Shown here piece after piece: positions 1-8,904 of a stretch of DNA of 17,686 nucleotides. The translations under genes and the position numbers were made by a program. The notes beneath the pieces are model-generated. The model ran no database searches, was not told where the DNA came from, and was given only the letters and a program-made list of their open reading frames with translations. The stretch is from Actinomortierella ambigua (lineage: Eukaryota; Mortierellomycota; Mortierellomycetes; Mortierellales; Mortierellaceae): NCBI GenBank assembly GCA_016098155.1, contig JAAAJB010000680.1:1-17686 (forward strand). The letters run 5' to 3'. The stretch's first letter is position 1, and every line of letters begins with the position of its first letter.

Positions 1-2
1 TG

Positions 3-188
3 CCAAGGGTGCGGTCGCTGCTGCAAGATGTCTTTGTGGACAAGCCTCTGCGAACACTGGACGAGGCCCTCAGTCTGACACCGAGTCAGGTGCGCACATT
101 GGGCGAGAAGGCACTCAGTCCAGATGAGTTTGCTGCATACGGAGCAGCATACTATGGCCATGTCCTCTTTGGAGGACGATGGCCGTGA
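3..188 (+). CDS. 3' end of an unidentified protein-coding gene (partial, cut by left edge)
   Basis: An open frame enters from the left edge in frame 3 and ends at a TGA at 186-188, giving the last 61 residues of a protein. The translation looks coding: it has balanced composition, heptad-like Leu spacing near its start (RSLLQDVF) and an aromatic, Gly-rich end (AAYYGHVLFGGRWP). The other two forward frames stop earlier, at about 78 and 125. No domain is recognisable from this fragment, and I do not assign a function. It could be the last exon of a spliced gene. The sequence after the stop turns A-rich and then low-complexity, as expected for a 3' UTR. The call rests only on frame openness and composition, so confidence is moderate. 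Confidence 0.55.
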   Translation, partial: PRVRSLLQDVFVDKPLRTLDEALSLTPSQVRTLGEKALSPDEFAAYGAAYYGHVLFGGRWP

Positions 189-743
189 AGGAGGCTTAAA
201 AAAAGGAGGAGCCAAAGGAAAGAAGAAACTCAATACTCTCTGTAGCCTATTCTTGAACAAATACACATACTCCCCCCCTTTCTTTCCCCAAACCACACCA
301 TACCAGCAGATTCCAAAATGGGTGCATATCCAACAGTACCCATCTCCATACCGGAAGAAGGGAATGCATAGTAGTGGGTGTGTGGGGGGGGGGAAGAGGG
401 GCTAGTGTATGTCTGTGTCTCTGCGCATGGGTGCAAAGTGCGAGAGAGAGAGAGACTTGTTCTACGAGCAGCAGACTGCGCTGTGTACATGTTTTGTACG
501 TACAGTTGTCTAGATACTCACACAGCGCGCACGATCGGACATGAACAAACCGTTAAAATTGATGAATTGATGACATTCTTTTAGTCTCCCCATTTTGAAA
601 CCCCGACGGCCTGTCAATTGCTGTCAAAAATTTCACGACGACCTGAGAGGTGTTGCGGTGCACTCTTCATCTATCAATTCCACCCATCCATCCATTTATC
701 CTTTGTCTTTCATTTCCTTTCTCATTTGCAATCTTGTCTCATC
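189..743. other. Intergenic: 3' flank of the left-edge gene and upstream region of the copper transporter
   Basis: No gene is supported here. The stretch holds a run of ten G at 384-393, a short GA repeat near 441-454, a perfect 10-bp palindrome (TGTACGTACA, 495-504) and a pyrimidine-rich leader from about 681 to the ATG at 744. The small open frames present read as simple-sequence peptides. I see no TATA box and no clear copper-response element of the Mac1 (TTTGCTCA-like) type in the forward upstream sequence. Confidence 0.5.
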
Positions 744-2039
744 ATGGATCATTCCTCTGGTGGCCACAGCAGTGCAGGATTCATCACGGGCCTCGGCGTC
801 CCTATCTGGACCTCGGAGCTGACCCCGCTCTCCGAGGCCCAGTACATTGGCGCTCTCTTTGGCCTCTTTCTATTGTCCGTGGGGTTCCGAGGTCTGATTG
901 CCGCCCAGTCCTACCTGGAAGCCTTCCTACATCTCCGGTACCACGTCGAGCCGCATCCCCTTCAGTACCGCCATGACCACCAGCAGAAGCGACAGCGGAA
1001 ACACCAACCTACTCCGTACCAGACACAGACTCTGTATCAACAGCGAGACATGGCCGAGAAACAAGGCGGCCCGACCGTCAATCTCCAAGACGAACATGGG
1101 GATGTCATCATCGCCCAAAGCACTGCCGCTCAAGATGCACACCATCCCCACCACCACCACCTCCACAATAGCTCGCCATTCGATGAAAAGTCGCCGAGCC
1201 TGACCCGAAGCATGACTCTGACCCTGACCCCGGTCTCCTCCTCCGCCACCCCTGGCGTCCCTGATGGAGCAACGGCATCAACAACAACAACGACCGCCGT
1301 CGCATCACAGACCACAGCCACGGCTACGGTCACATCCTCCTCGCCGTCATCGTCTTTACCTCCCTTCTACAATGCCAAGGCCCGCAAACGACAACGTAAG
1401 ATTGCCGATGCAGCAATGCTGCACACCACCATGGAGGATGCCTCCCTCTCAACACCACCACCACCACCACCACACGACGACGACCACGACGACCACCACG
1501 ACCATGACCACCAGCAGCACTCAAAGCCCCACTGGTTCACCAACATGGCCCTTCCCACCGTCAAGCCCTTTCTCTGGCAGGTCGAAATCTCTCGCGCGCT
1601 GTTGACCACACTCGTCGTTGCCGTCGGCTACCTGCTGATGCTGGTCATCATGACGTACCATTCGGGCTACATTGGCGCCATCCTCGCCGGCGTCTTTATC
1701 GGCGACGTCTTTTTCGGTCGCTGGGCCAAGGTCCGGCCCATCCCTCCGCAATGGTCGGCTCTCCAGGCAAAATTAGAGTACCGCGCATTCCAGAGGAGAG
1801 GCGACAGTAGAGAGGAGGAGCGAGGCGTCAAATTTGACAATACTGCCATTGCCTCCAGAGGTGCATCTCAACATCAAGCCACTGAAGCATCTTATCAACA
1901 ACAACAACAACAACAGCAACAACCCCATCCTTTTACAACATCGTTGTCGGCACGGTCCTCCGTGTCATCCCTTGAATACCAGGAGATCTTACGCCAAACA
2001 TCTCCACACCTTCACCACCACGATGAGATGGTGTGTTGA
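744..2039 (+). CDS. Ctr-family (SLC31) copper transporter with an expanded His-rich cytosolic loop
   Basis: Single-exon gene of 431 aa. Ctr proteins import Cu(I) as trimers through a pore lined by Met residues of the second membrane helix. Visible here are helix 1 at about residues 35-57, helix 2 at about 285-305 carrying the family MxxxM motif (M299 and M303, MLVIM), and helix 3 at about 307-326 with a GxxxG packing motif (G316, G320). The N-terminal segment is short (about 33 residues) with H3 and H8 but only the start Met, so it lacks the Met-rich motifs common in Ctr1. The loop between helices 1 and 2 is about 215 residues, with His clusters near 133-141 and a Pro run followed by Asp/His repeats near 238-263. 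The tail carries nine Gln and ends in HLHHHDEMVC, which recalls the metal-binding Cys/His end of Ctr1. The ATG at 744 has A at -3 and is the only in-frame ATG ahead of helix 1; the frame upstream has no ATG. Plasma-membrane versus vacuolar location cannot be told. Confidence 0.88.
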   Translation: MDHSSGGHSSAGFITGLGVPIWTSELTPLSEAQYIGALFGLFLLSVGFRGLIAAQSYLEAFLHLRYHVEPHPLQYRHDHQQKRQRKHQPTPYQTQTLYQQRDMAEKQGGPTVNLQDEHGDVIIAQSTAAQDAHHPHHHHLHNSSPFDEKSPSLTRSMTLTLTPVSSSATPGVPDGATASTTTTTAVASQTTATATVTSSSPSSSLPPFYNAKARKRQRKIADAAMLHTTMEDASLSTPPPPPPHDDDHDDHHDHDHQQHSKPHWFTNMALPTVKPFLWQVEISRALLTTLVVAVGYLLMLVIMTYHSGYIGAILAGVFIGDVFFGRWAKVRPIPPQWSALQAKLEYRAFQRRGDSREEERGVKFDNTAIASRGASQHQATEASYQQQQQQQQQPHPFTTSLSARSSVSSLEYQEILRQTSPHLHHHDEMVC

Positions 2040-2178
2040 GATACCAAACGTTTTGAATAGAGATGGATAGAGAGAGAGAAAGAAAAAAAAAATAGAGCGA
2101 TGTAATAGAGCAAATGAAAAAAAAGTATTACCCAAACTACTTTGAGGAGGAGAGCTGGGTCTGTCCGAAGCGTCTATC

Positions 2179-5100
2179 TTAGTCAGAGTCTTCCTCGTCT
2201 TCAGACTCGATAATCTCCTTTGATTTGCTATTTTTTTTGTCAGGAAAAAAAAAAGGCGATGAGTATCTCTTGTAACTCAGGGTCAATGTATCAAATACGA
2301 TCACGTGAGAAGAGAATGAGAGAGAGAGAAAAAACTTACACTTTGTGCGAGCTGCGTTTGGGACCAGTATCTTCCCGATCATCACCTCCGGTCTCATCTG
2401 CGGCGTCCTCGCCATCCGTGTCCTTTTCGCGGTTGGCCGTGCCGTCAATTTCAGACCGCTTACGGAGCTTGCCCTTGCGCTTGGGTGCGCCTGCTGCTGC
2501 TCCACCTTCTTTGGGCTCCTTCTTCCGCTCACGCTTGGGTTTCTTTGCGTCCGGCTCATCACCATCCGACTCTCGGTCCTCCTTGCGACGACGACGACGG
2601 CCTTTACTCCGTCGCTCCTTATCTTCACCTCCACCACCACCTCCACCACTACCAGCCTCTCCTCCCTCTCCTCCTCCTCCACCACCTTCTCCTCCTTCGC
2701 CTTCATTGTCCGAGATGATATCATCATCACTCATATACTTCTTCTTCTCGCGCTCACGCTCTCGGTTCCACTCGTCGAGCTCGCGCTGCGTCTCCTTGAC
2801 GCCCTCGTCCATCTGTCGACGGGCCTCTGCAATCTTGCGTTCGTCCTCCTCCTTTGCAGCCAGTTTCTTGCGCTCCTCTTCCTCGCGCCGTAATCGCTCC
2901 GCCTCGCGCTTCTTGCGCGTCTCCTCCATGGCCCGCTCTCGATCTTCCTCAAAGACCTGTTGGTCCTTGAGCTTGCGCTGCAGGATCGTCAGAAGCGAGT
3001 CGCCGTGCTTCTCACGCTGCGTCGCAATGTCGCGCTCGTAGTACACATGCTCCTCCTTGGGCACTGCGATCAGCGACTTGAGCATACTGAATAATGACAA
3101 AGTGGAAACAAAATAGTAAAACAACAACAAATAATAAATATATGGTTAATACCCCCGCTTTTCCTCCTATCCCACCCCACCCCTCCTTCTCTGTCTTTCG
3201 TTTTTTTCTTACCTCTTGGCAACACCGAGACCACGGATGGCGGCCTGGATATCCGCGACCGTACGCTCATTCTGGGCACGGTCCGAGATGATCTGAGCAT
3301 ACGACTGCTGGATGAGCGCAATATCATAGAGCGGGGTCTTGTCACTCGGATTGAGGCGATAGGCCTTTTGAGCGGTCGACAGCGCCTGCAACATCTTGAC
3401 GGCATCCTTGTCCTGCTTGGCCTCGCAGTACTGGGCCTTGGCCATCGACAGCAGCACGTTCTCGTCCTGGTTGTTGAACGAGCGCTTGGACGTGGTCTGG
3501 TACAGACGCACAGCCTCGTGGTACTGGCCCAGCTCTGCACAGACCAGGGCCAGGTTCAATCCAACAGCGGGGATATGCGACGCCGCCTCGCGCAGCGTGC
3601 TAAACATCTCCTTGGCCTCTTGTTGGTGGCCATGGATGGCCAGTGAGATGGCGATACCGTTGGCGGCAAAGGCGTTCATGGCGTCAATCTTGAGCACCTT
3701 GTCAAAAAACTCAAACGCCTTCTTGTACATCTCTTGCTTGCCCGCCATGTTCTCCTTCTCCTCCCGTGCCATCGTCAGCTGGTTGTTGCCCAGCGCGAGC
3801 AAAGCATACACATCATGCCGGTTGATCTCCCGAACCACCCGCTCCAGCGTCTTGCGCGAGTTTCGGATCTGGTTCTGCTTCAGCTGCAACATGCCCATCA
3901 GCGTCCACGCATCCACGTTCTTGTTGTCAATCATTCCAAAGACTTCCTTGTACAACTTGCCGGCCTCCTCCAGCTCGCCTCTTCCCTGCGCAATCACACC
4001 CAACCGCAGGTGCGCATCGGCATAGCCGTGGTATTTGGCCGCAATCCCCTGGTAGATCTGCTCCGCTTGCTCAATCTGGTTCCGCTCCTCATACAACCGT
4101 GCCATGTTGTACCGGATCGTCGTGATGGTCGCCTCTGTCGCCATATCGACATCGCCTCCTGCTCCTGCTCCTCCTTCTTCTTGCTGGATCTTGGCCGCAC
4201 ACAGATCCAGAGCCTTGTTGTAACTGCCCTCGGCCGCATCCAGTCGCCCATCGATATGGTTCATCGCCGCGACATTGTTCAGCAGCTCCGGCATGTAGTC
4301 GACCGTCTCGGCCTTTTCACTGCAGATACCCAACGCCTGCATATAGGCCTTGGTCGCCCGCACATTGTCCGTCTGTTCCAGCAGCTGTGCCATCTCTGTA
4401 AACAACAGCGGGTCCTGCATCGCCATCGTATTGCGCTCGTGGATGATATTCGTCGCCGTCTTAAAGTACTCAAGCGCCTTGGCCTTGGTGCCCGGCGAAC
4501 GTCCAAAGATGGTGCCCAGGATGGCCATCGCCTCGACACACTTGGGCTCCTTGGCCAAGATCTTTTCAAAGGCAACAATCGCGGACGCAATGTCGGATTT
4601 GAACAACAGGGTCTGGCCCAGCCCGAATTGCGCCGGTAGGTGGTCCGGGTTGAGATGCACGGCCTTGCCATAGCAGGCACAGGCGTCCGCATAGCGCTCC
4701 GTCTGATGATGGATCTTGCCCATGATGTAAAAACCCTCCGCCTGAAGATTCTTAAGCCCGTGTTGGTTCGATGCTCGTGTGGCAAAGGCCATGGCCGCTT
4801 CAGTGTTCTTGATCAGCTCAAAGTGACGCCCCATGCATAGTCCGACAATTGGGTCCCGCCGGTCGGCAGCGTATGCCTTTCGTAGTTGGTCCACGCCCTG
4901 TTGGTACACCTCGAGTACCTTGTTGTCTGGGAGATTTGTCTGTCGTGATTTGTTGAACTGCATGATGGCCAACAGTGTATGTGCCATGGCGCTATTAGGG
5001 TTCTGTATGAGGAAGAAAAAAAAAGAGGGGGGGGGAGGGCCGGGTTAGTAGTGGGTCTGGTAGTACTTTGCTGCGTGACAATAATAAACGCACATATAAA

Positions 5101-6226
5101 AAAAAAGAAATAAACCCACCAGTTCTGAAGCACGCTCAAATGCCATGGCAGCAGCTGCATACATGCCCAGCTTAAAGAAGCAGAGTCCCATGCCGATACG
5201 AGGATCCGGCTGAGAGCCGGGGTTGATCCTGAGAGCCATTCGGTACGTGGTCAATGCTTGTGGGTACTGCTCTCGCGTGTATTGTATCCTGGCAATGCCC
5301 ATGAGTGCTGGCACGCAACGGGGTGATCCGTTGAGGACCTGTTTGAAGTGGCGAAGTGCATCGTCGAGCGATCCCCGGGCAAGCAGCAAAAGGCCTTGTA
5401 GTGAAAAAAAAAGTCGTCCAACAAGGAAAAGAAAGGAAAGAGCGTTGGCTGGTTAGGCTGATAGCTCAACTCTCAACGAGCGGCATTATTTTTTTTTGTT
5501 CGTCGGAAGCCTGAGGACCTAGAGCAAATAACAACAAAATACCTTTGCCGATCCACATGGTCTCATCCTTGGCATTGATCTTCTCGGCCGAGGTCAAGTG
5601 CTTGCCAGCCTCTGTCCAGTAGGTCGTCCTTTCCTGTGCGCTGATTCCTGGCTGATAGCCTTTCCGGGTGTAGAGTGCTGCCAAGAGGTTGTGAAGTGGA
5701 AGTCGAGGTCGTGGGTTTGGTTCATACGGAGCTATTCGATCGAGCGAGAGGAGTATGAAGGAATGAAAAGACGTTTTGTTCAGTGCCGTTACTCGGTAGC
5801 CATCGCATTTAGCGGTTATTGTAGTTGCTGTTGCTAGCTTCTTCTTTTTTTTTTCTGGTACAACCCTAGGACATTCATACCATTCAAGCCTTCAATGAGC
5901 AGCTTGATCGCGTCGTCGATTCGCCTCTGACGTGTTACTTCGAGCTAGGAATGGGCACAAACGAAACACACAAAAAAAGGGTGTCCATGACAGGGGAGGG
6001 GGGTGTGCGTGTCAGTTTTTGAACCATGGAGTCGACTCGGGCTATTTCATTGATGTTGTGGACATGCTCATACCGCTGCATCGACATAGATGCCGAGAGG
6101 GACCTCCTCGCTCCGCAAGATGCCCACGAGTTCAGGCAGGGGCGGGATTTCATCGCGAGGAAGAGCCAGCACATTGTCGCTGCCCTTCAGCGGAATGTCG
6201 AGCGTGGCAGACGGGTGGTGGTTCAT
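2179..6226 (-). CDS. CTR9: CTR9, TPR scaffold subunit of the Paf1 RNA polymerase II elongation complex
   Basis: Seven exons, in transcription order: 6226-6074, 5944-5881, 5731-5543, 5394-5120, 5002-3213, 3086-2340 and 2227-2179. Phases join exactly to 1088 aa. Introns are 112-149 nt with GT/AG ends. The protein opens with the conserved Ctr9 N-terminus (LDIPLKGSD), then carries an array of tetratricopeptide repeats over roughly residues 100-815 (for example LNPDHLPAQFGLGQ). A charged coiled coil follows at about 830-930 (EERKKLAAKEEDERK), and the tail is Gly, Lys/Arg and acidic, ending in ESEDEEDSD. This domain order and length match Ctr9, which holds Paf1C together on Pol II and supports H2B ubiquitylation and H3K4/K36 methylation in the nucleus. 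The start at 6226 is the only ATG before the conserved motif; its context (C at -3) is mediocre, so an upstream non-coding exon is possible. The name is unrelated to the Ctr copper transporters, despite the neighbour. Confidence 0.93.
2628..2705. repeat. Imperfect CCACCA/CTCCTC trinucleotide tract inside CTR9
   Basis: A pyrimidine-rich plus-strand run of CCA and CTC triplets. Read on the minus strand it encodes the Glu/Gly tract (GEGGEGGGGGGEGG-like) in the Ctr9 tail. The triplet unit preserves the frame, so length change would be tolerated. Confidence 0.6.
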
Positions 6227-6725
6227 TTGCTCGTCGACCCGGCGAAGAAACAAGAGAGAGAGAGAGGAAAAAAAGGGGGGCCGAGGTGCAAGAATGAACT
6301 TGTTGCGTTGGATGGAATGAATGCGCTAATGTGTTTTTAATTTGCTGTCCCACACAAATTGCTGGCACTGATCGCACATCCCACTCACTCTCATTAAAGT
6401 TAACAAAAGGAATCAAGCAAAGCCACACCAATCGTGTCGAAATTTCACACATTTCTGATCAGAATTGGGGTCGTTTGTAGGGATCTATCTAGGTCGCTTA
6501 ACAATATTGGAGCAGAGGGGTTGGAAAACAGGTGGTGTGTGCTTGTGTCATATTATTACATACTGCCACGATGATGCAGAAACAATAATAATAAAGAAAA
6601 AGATAAATATGAGGAATACAATATGCAATGATGGATGCCTATGTTGTTGAAATGCTCGGTGCTCGTGAGTATGCGTTGTGTGCGTGTGGAGGAAAAAAAA
6701 AAAGAGGAAAAAGAGGAGGGTCAAG
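6227..6725 (-). promoter_or_regulatory. Upstream region of CTR9 and 3' flank of the mitochondrial carrier gene
   Basis: 499 bp between two minus-strand genes, with no supported coding sequence. Read on the minus strand it ends in a C/T-rich leader (6227-6285). A perfect 12-bp palindrome TTCTGATCAGAA lies at 6453-6464. CCAAT pentamers sit on the minus strand at 6510-6506 and on the plus strand at 6428-6432, roughly 200-285 bp upstream of the CTR9 ATG, a position where a HAP/NF-Y site would be plausible. No TATA box is evident. Function of these motifs is inference only. Confidence 0.35.
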
Positions 6726-7856
6726 CTACCGCCGCTTGAGCAGCTCAAAGATGGACATGGAGATGGTTGTGCCAGGCACCATCCAGAGAACACGGGCTCC
6801 CATGCCTCGAGTGAAGCTCCGGAGACCTCCTTCTTGCTTGAGCATACGGCGAATGATCTGGGTCACAGAGAGCTGCTCCTGGGACAACACCGAGACTTGC
6901 CATCGCGTCTTGACGACATCAATCACATTCGAGACACTGGCTGCGATCGCACAGGACACGGCTGCACAAGCGGCCACTGACATGAACGGGAGCGGGTGTT
7001 GTGGATCCTCCAGGGATTTTGGGTATTTTGTCCGCTGCTGTTGTAATGCCAGTGCCTTGAGCTCCTCATATGTGGTGAAGTACATGATCGAGTAAGGTCT
7101 GATCCAGATCATCCGTAGTACGAGGAAAAAAGGAAGAAAAAAACACACACAAAAGGCGGGTTAAATGAACAGGTTGATCTTGGGAGTGATCTCATAGCTT
7201 TTGTGTAATCTAGCTTCCAATTAAAAAGAAGAGAAAACTTACACAAACACACCAAGTGTGATAAAGTATCCGCGATAAAAGCCAAGCAAGCCCTCATGTT
7301 GATAGATTCGCTTGGCTAGCTGTAGTGTGCCGATCGGCTTGAAAGAGGATGACGGCGCGGTCGCTGCTGATGGGGCCGCTGCTGTCCCTGCTGATGCTCC
7401 TGCTGATGCTGATGCTGATGCTGCCACAGCGGTAGGACAACGGTCAAGACGATGGCGAGCCATGTCCTGCACCTGCTGCTTCTGTTTGAGGACCTCCATC
7501 GGGGTCCAAAAGAGACCCGACGACACCTCGGCGACTGTCGCGGCAGCCATGTGGTTGCACACGGTGCCATCCTGCAGAGCCACGACGGAAGTTCTTGCAA
7601 AGACCTGCTTGGACAGATCGTACGCTGTTAGATAGACGGACAATCCAGGCACACTGAGGGTCAATGCCACGGGCAGGCCACGGTACAGGCCATGGGTCCG
7701 GACGAGATTGCCTGCAATCTGGCCAAAGGACTGCTGGCCACTCGTGGTCGCCTGGACCCTGGTCTTGATGGTATCGAGTGGATGGGTGACGAGACGCGAG
7801 CACAGGGCGGCAATCGTCGACGCACCGAGGTTGGTCACGGTGTCATCGGCAGGCAT
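6726..7856 (-). CDS. Mitochondrial carrier family (SLC25) inner-membrane transporter, substrate unknown
   Basis: Two exons, 7856-7243 and 7098-6726, joined in phase 2 across a 144-nt intron (donor GTAAG, acceptor CAG), giving 328 aa. Mitochondrial carriers are six-helix inner-membrane exchangers built from three repeats, each with a P-x-D/E-x-x-K/R signature. Repeat 1 shows HPLDTIKTRVQ (P26, D28, K31). Repeat 2 shows TPMEVLKQK (P119, E121, K124). Repeat 3 shows NVIDVVKTRWQ, in which Val263 replaces the usual Pro. Companion motifs are present (GLYRG, GFYRGY, PYSIMYFTTYE spanning the splice junction). Ala/Ser-rich filler at about residues 144-171 lies in the matrix loop of repeat 2. The ATG at 7856 has G at -3 and begins just before helix 1, so there is no N-terminal extension. 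I cannot assign a substrate. It lacks the long first loop expected of the Mtm1/SLC25A39 type. Confidence 0.88.
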
Positions 7857-8108
7857 GGCTGTCTGGAATGGGATGAGATGGATGAGGAGGAGATGATTCG
7901 GAGCGGAAGTAGATAGTCAGGATAGATAGAGAGATAGAGGGCGAGAGATAGAGACAGAGAGAGCGCGCGCGTGCAAGAAGACATTTTTGTGACCAGATGA
8001 TCGTGTGCAACAACAGAACGCAGGGAGGAAATGAATCCATCCCTCCCCCCCTCTCTCGCCAGGCCCTGGCTGGCAGCCAGTATTCAGGCTGAGGAGAGAG
8101 AGACAGGA

Positions 8109-8131
8109 GTGTGTGTGTGTGTGTGTGTGTG
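8109..8131. repeat. (GT)n dinucleotide microsatellite
   Basis: 23 bases of uninterrupted alternating GT in the spacer between divergent genes. Confidence 0.95.
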
Positions 8132-8172
8132 ATGTCTGGGAGAAGAGAGGAGGAGCCAACATTGCAGCCTGC

Positions 8173-8193
8173 CTCTCTCTCTCTCTCTCTCTC
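8173..8193. repeat. (CT)n dinucleotide microsatellite
   Basis: 21 bases of uninterrupted alternating CT, followed directly by a short CA run. Confidence 0.95.
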
Positions 8194-8685
8194 ATACACA
8201 CACAATCTGCTTCTCTCTCTGCTTCTCTGTCTGTCTGTCTCCTCGCGTTGCTGTTATTCTTGGCAGCGTGTGGGTCGTGCACCGCCTTTTTTGTGTTCCT
8301 GCATCCACCCCACTCGTCGGAGAGCAAGTCTGAGAGGGAAAAGAGATGAAGAACAGAAACAGACAAGAGAGGACGAGATAGAGTGGAATGGAGCATGCAG
8401 AGAGAGAGGGAGAGGAAAGCGAGAGAAGGAGGAGGAGGAGGAGAGAGGGAGAGCGTTGTGGAGTGTGTTGTGGAGCGAGACAGCGTATATGGGATAGGGG
8501 GGAAAAGTAGGAGGACACACAAGCAAGGAACAAGCAAGGAGGGGTAGGAGGATGGATGGATGGGATAGGATGTGTGTGGGGCGGGGGGGGGGGTGAGAAG
8601 AGGGTGAAGGGGGTGGTGGTGAAATATATCATCTCCCTTCTTTCCAAGAAAAGAAGGTCTTTTTTTGTCTCACACAAAGAGAGTG

Positions 8686-8708
8686 GTGTGTGTGTGTGTG
8701 TGTGTGTG
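8686..8708. repeat. (GT)n dinucleotide microsatellite
   Basis: Second 23-base GT run, about 200 bp upstream of the F-box gene start codon. Confidence 0.95.
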
Positions 8709-8904
8709 CCTCTCTTTTACTTTTTTTTTTCATTCTGTGTCTGAATTCCACACACATTTCCATCTTTCCCTTTCCCCTCAGCCCCATCCTCACACGTTCT
8801 TCCTGCCTCTCTCAGTCTGTCCTCCTCTTCCTCTTTCTCTTCTTTCTTTCCTTCTTTCGTTCTTCTCTCCACGTCTGCTTTGCTCTCTCTTTCTCCCCCG
8901 TTTG

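Larger units (their letters stand above)
7857..8904. promoter_or_regulatory. Bidirectional intergenic region between the carrier and F-box genes, microsatellite-rich
   Basis: 1048 bp separating divergently transcribed genes, with no supported coding sequence. It is dominated by simple sequence: GATA/GA-like tracts at 7905-7965, GT repeats at 8109-8131 and 8686-8708, a CT repeat at 8173-8193, CTGT units near 8228-8241, a nearly pure purine tract at about 8391-8458, a run of 11 G at 8583-8593, and a long pyrimidine leader (8755-8900) before the F-box start. Both ends are C/T-rich on the strand of the gene they precede. Long open frames that cross it translate to Ser/Leu/Thr simple-sequence peptides. 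Confidence 0.5.

Noticed and set aside
378..584. Small open frames in the spacer before the copper transporter
   Set aside because: They translate G runs and GA repeats, lack any motif, and overlap one another on both strands.
3734..4639. A 301-codon open frame antisense to CTR9
   Set aside because: Leu/Arg/His-rich shadow opposite a clear TPR array.
6226..6233. TTTGCTCG, a match to the yeast Mac1 copper-response consensus
   Set aside because: It overlaps the CTR9 start codon, 4 kb from the copper transporter's end and far from its promoter. An 8-mer occurs easily by chance, and a further partial match (minus strand, 2108-2114) is downstream of the transporter.
7917..8537. Long minus-strand open frames (up to 206 codons) in the divergent spacer
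   Set aside because: Their translations are Ser/Leu/Thr-His simple-sequence readouts of CT/GA/GT repeats.
8665..8904. N-terminal extension of the F-box protein with a hydrophobic, Cys/Val-rich start resembling a signal peptide
   Set aside because: It is produced by translating the GT repeat and the pyrimidine leader. An F-box protein should not be secreted, and in-frame ATGs at 8905 and 8917 are better starts.
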